A DNA stretch of 64,000 bases from Candidatus Jettenia caeni (lineage in GTDB: Bacteria; Planctomycetota; Brocadiia; Brocadiales; Brocadiaceae): contig BAFH01000003.1 in the NCBI GenBank assembly GCA_000296795.1, positions 1,779,290 through 1,843,289 on the forward strand, read 5' to 3'. Within the stretch, counting starts at the first letter, position 1; every line of letters begins with the position of its first letter. Shown piece by piece: positions 63,038 through 64,000 of the stretch. Below the pieces are notes generated by a model that was given only the letters and a program-made list of their open reading frames with translations, was not told the origin of the DNA and did not search any database. A program made the translations under genes and the position numbers.

Positions 63038-64000
63038 TTATATAAAATATGAATTCAAGACATATTGCTGAACCATCCTGTGGGTATTAAAAAATGAGGC
63101 ATTAATGGCAATGGAATGCTGCATGATGCCAATCCATTTATTTCGATTATGGTAGAATATAGGTACTATTATCGTTTCTAATTTTCTATATAGTTCCTCT
63201 GCATCTTTCTTACTATCGTATCCACTATCTATAGTCTCTGGTCCGATAGACCAACCGGTAACACCCTCAATATGACCCTCAATCCACCAACCATCCAAGA
63301 CGCTAAAACTCGGGACACCATTGTGCGTTGCCTTCATACCAGAAGTACCCGATGCCTCATTGGGCCTTTGAGGGGTATTTAGCCAGAGGTCTACTCCCGA
63401 AGTGAGCATTTTCCCCAGTTCCATATCATAATTTTCTAAATATATTATTTTTACTTTGTCTCTTAATCGATTTATATCTGAAAAAATTCTTTTAATCATT
63501 TCTTTCCCGGGCCAGTCTTGCGGGTGAGCTTTACCAGCAAAAACAATTTGAATTTTACCCATAGTATCTGAAATATCAATAAGCCTGTTAATATCAGAAA
63601 ATACCAAATCCGCTCTCTTATAGAGCGTTGCGCGCCTGGCAAATCCAATGGTAAAAGTATCGTAATGAAAACCTGCATTTTCTTCTTTATTTATATAATC
63701 AACGAGAATTCTCTTTGCTTTATCATGTGCTTGCCATATTTCTCTTTTAGGAATATTTAAGGCATATCTCAGACTAAAAGGATCATTTTTCCACCCTGGT
63801 ATATATTTGTCATAAAGCTCCTTAAAACTATCACATGTCCAGGTAACTGAATGCACGCCATTGGTTATGGAATCTATAGGATAGCCAGGAAACATCGATT
63901 TTGAGACATCACCATGTTTTTTTGCTACGCCATTGATATATTTACTTAGATTCAAGGCAAGCAAGGTCGTATTTAGCTTTTCTTCTCCGGCAAGCATCTT
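63038..64000 (-). CDS. Alpha-glucan (glycogen) phosphorylase, C-terminal part, truncated by window edge
   Basis: The frame is open to the right edge, so only about 320 C-terminal residues are seen. GYPIDSITNGVHSVTW, then FARRATLYKRADLVFSD, IVFAGKAHPQDWPGKE and NEASGTSGMKATHNGV are characteristic for the short archaeal/bacterial type alpha-glucan phosphorylase (GT35). The Lys in SGMKA matches the pyridoxal-phosphate-binding Lys. The enzyme releases glucose-1-phosphate from storage glucan. The ATG at 63997 is an internal Met, not the start. Confidence 0.9.
   Translation of the reverse strand, partial: KMLAGEEKLNTTLLALNLSKYINGVAKKHGDVSKSMFPGYPIDSITNGVHSVTWTCDSFKELYDKYIPGWKNDPFSLRYALNIPKREIWQAHDKAKRILVDYINKEENAGFHYDTFTIGFARRATLYKRADLVFSDINRLIDISDTMGKIQIVFAGKAHPQDWPGKEMIKRIFSDINRLRDKVKIIYLENYDMELGKMLTSGVDLWLNTPQRPNEASGTSGMKATHNGVPSFSVLDGWWIEGHIEGVTGWSIGPETIDSGYDSKKDAEELYRKLETIIVPIFYHNRNKWIGIMQHSIAINASFFNTHRMVQQYVLNSYFI

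Overview
The window looks like a chromosomal segment of an anammox-type planctomycete (Brocadiales, Brocadia/Jettenia-like). This is an inference. It rests on AT-rich DNA (by eye about 40% G+C), an octaheme cytochrome of the hydroxylamine-oxidoreductase type, further periplasmic c-type cytochromes, a fused transaldolase/glucose-6-phosphate isomerase, and long intergenic gaps carrying palindromic repeats. No rRNA, tRNA or CRISPR array was recognised.

Region 1 (1-29069) is a Wzx/Wzy-type exopolysaccharide locus. It holds the end of an outer-membrane beta-barrel gene, the initiating sugar-phosphate transferase, an outer-membrane export protein with SLBB repeats, a degenerate Wzz/BY-kinase, an amidotransferase-dead asparagine-synthetase-like protein, about nine glycosyltransferases, an O-antigen-ligase/polymerase-like protein, a thymidylate-kinase-like protein, an alkaline-phosphatase-superfamily protein, an Asp-box beta-propeller protein, a radical SAM/SPASM protein, an FAD oxidoreductase and a flippase. 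The first half (921-20266) is all on the plus strand with several overlapping genes. The second half alternates strands.

Region 2 (29574-38855) carries a secreted three-module Cys-rich zinc-ribbon-like protein, the octaheme cytochrome, a P-type cation ATPase whose C-terminal membrane domain is duplicated in tandem, a YHS-domain protein and CstA.

Region 3 (39301-45394) has a secreted protein of about 14 propeller-like repeats, then a mobile-DNA patch, then an alpha-carbonic anhydrase. The patch contains a complete IS1182-like element sitting in the loop of a DNA hairpin and a truncated IS91-like transposase with a small zinc-ribbon ORF.

Region 4 (45702-64000) is housekeeping and carbon metabolism: a TolB-like/M28 peptidase/PDZ protein, an HPF/cold-shock fusion, Tal-Pgi, transketolase, a large glycosidase-like protein, a Nudix hydrolase, SYLF, YkgJ-like, PNPOx-like and DUF2141 proteins, a triheme cytochrome, a one-module paralogue of the Cys-rich protein, a methyltransferase and the C-terminal part of an alpha-glucan phosphorylase. 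The pentose-phosphate enzymes, the glycosidase-like protein and the glucan phosphorylase fit storage-glucan and sugar-phosphate turnover.

The most notable signals are the duplicated ATPase membrane domain, the dispersed triple GTGACATGTCAC palindrome element (five intergenic copies), the four-CxxC module family, the catalytically degraded EPS proteins, the duplicated glycosyltransferase N-terminus and the IS-in-hairpin insertion.
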